Assembly: GCA_964228555.1 (NCBI GenBank)
Contig: CAXQZU010000002.1
Location: 1-15,188, forward strand
Length of the DNA: 15,188 nt
Direction of reading: 5' to 3'
DNA from: CAXQZU01 sp964228555
GTDB lineage: Bacteria > Planctomycetota > PLA2 > JAEUHO01
Shown here: positions 15,137 to 15,188 of the stretch, piece after piece
Numbering within the stretch: position 1 is the stretch's first letter
Layout of the letters: the number at the start of each line of letters is the position of its first letter
Program-made: the position numbers and the translations under genes
The notes under the pieces: generated by a model
The model's database searches: none
What the model was told of the DNA's origin: nothing
What the model saw: the letters and a program-made list of their open reading frames with translations, nothing else

Positions 15137-15188
15137 GGCGCGGCCGCGAGGGAACAGAGGCCGCCCATGTAGAACAGGGTCCCATGCG

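Noticed and set aside
15140..15164. GCGGCC/GGCCGC inverted repeat after the last gene as a terminator
   Set aside because: The stem is only 6 bp with a 13-nt loop and no T-tract follows.

Overview
The window comes from a very GC-rich (about 70% by eye) Gram-negative-type bacterium. Its long genes use G/C in third codon positions and several start with GTG or TTG. A HlyD-type periplasmic adaptor points to an outer membrane. Anchored proteins with carboxypeptidase-regulatory-like domains, FkbM methyltransferases and DUF433 would fit a planctomycete or a deltaproteobacterial-type lineage, but the sequence alone does not settle this.

Layout. (1) 1-1002, minus: a D-cysteine desulfhydrase/ACC deaminase-type PLP enzyme, cut by the window edge near its C-terminus. 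(2) 1132-1208, plus: an intact tRNA-Arg(CCT) with a promoter. (3) 1170-4411: a 3.2-kb integrative-element relic in that tRNA gene, bounded by a perfect 43-bp direct repeat of the tRNA 3' part. It holds a cluster of inverted repeats, the N-terminal half of a tyrosine recombinase, an anchored multi-domain beta-sandwich protein and a DUF433 antitoxin-like gene. (4) 4454-7113: two FkbM methyltransferases on the minus strand, divergent from a fucosyltransferase-like glycosyltransferase; this looks like a glycan decoration cluster. (5) 7132-13516, all minus: a TPR-like anchored protein of unknown function, then an ABC ATPase, a two-module FtsX/MacB permease and a HlyD adaptor, tightly spaced in that order. 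(6) 13775-15136, plus: a promoter, a 134-residue protein of unknown family, and a probable DNA-binding protein that joins a sigma-70-region-4-like helix-turn-helix to homing-endonuclease-associated-type repeats.

How the parts work together. The three transporter genes should form one tripartite exporter or lipid/peptide extrusion machine; the substrate cannot be read from the sequence. The FkbM and glycosyltransferase genes probably modify a surface glycan. The tRNA island keeps both attachment sites but has lost the recombinase catalytic domain, so it is either dead or movable only in trans. The least familiar part is the right-hand pair (13843-15136). I did not find a clearly recognisable new defence or mobile system; the best leads are the island with its end motifs and the right-hand DNA-binding protein pair.
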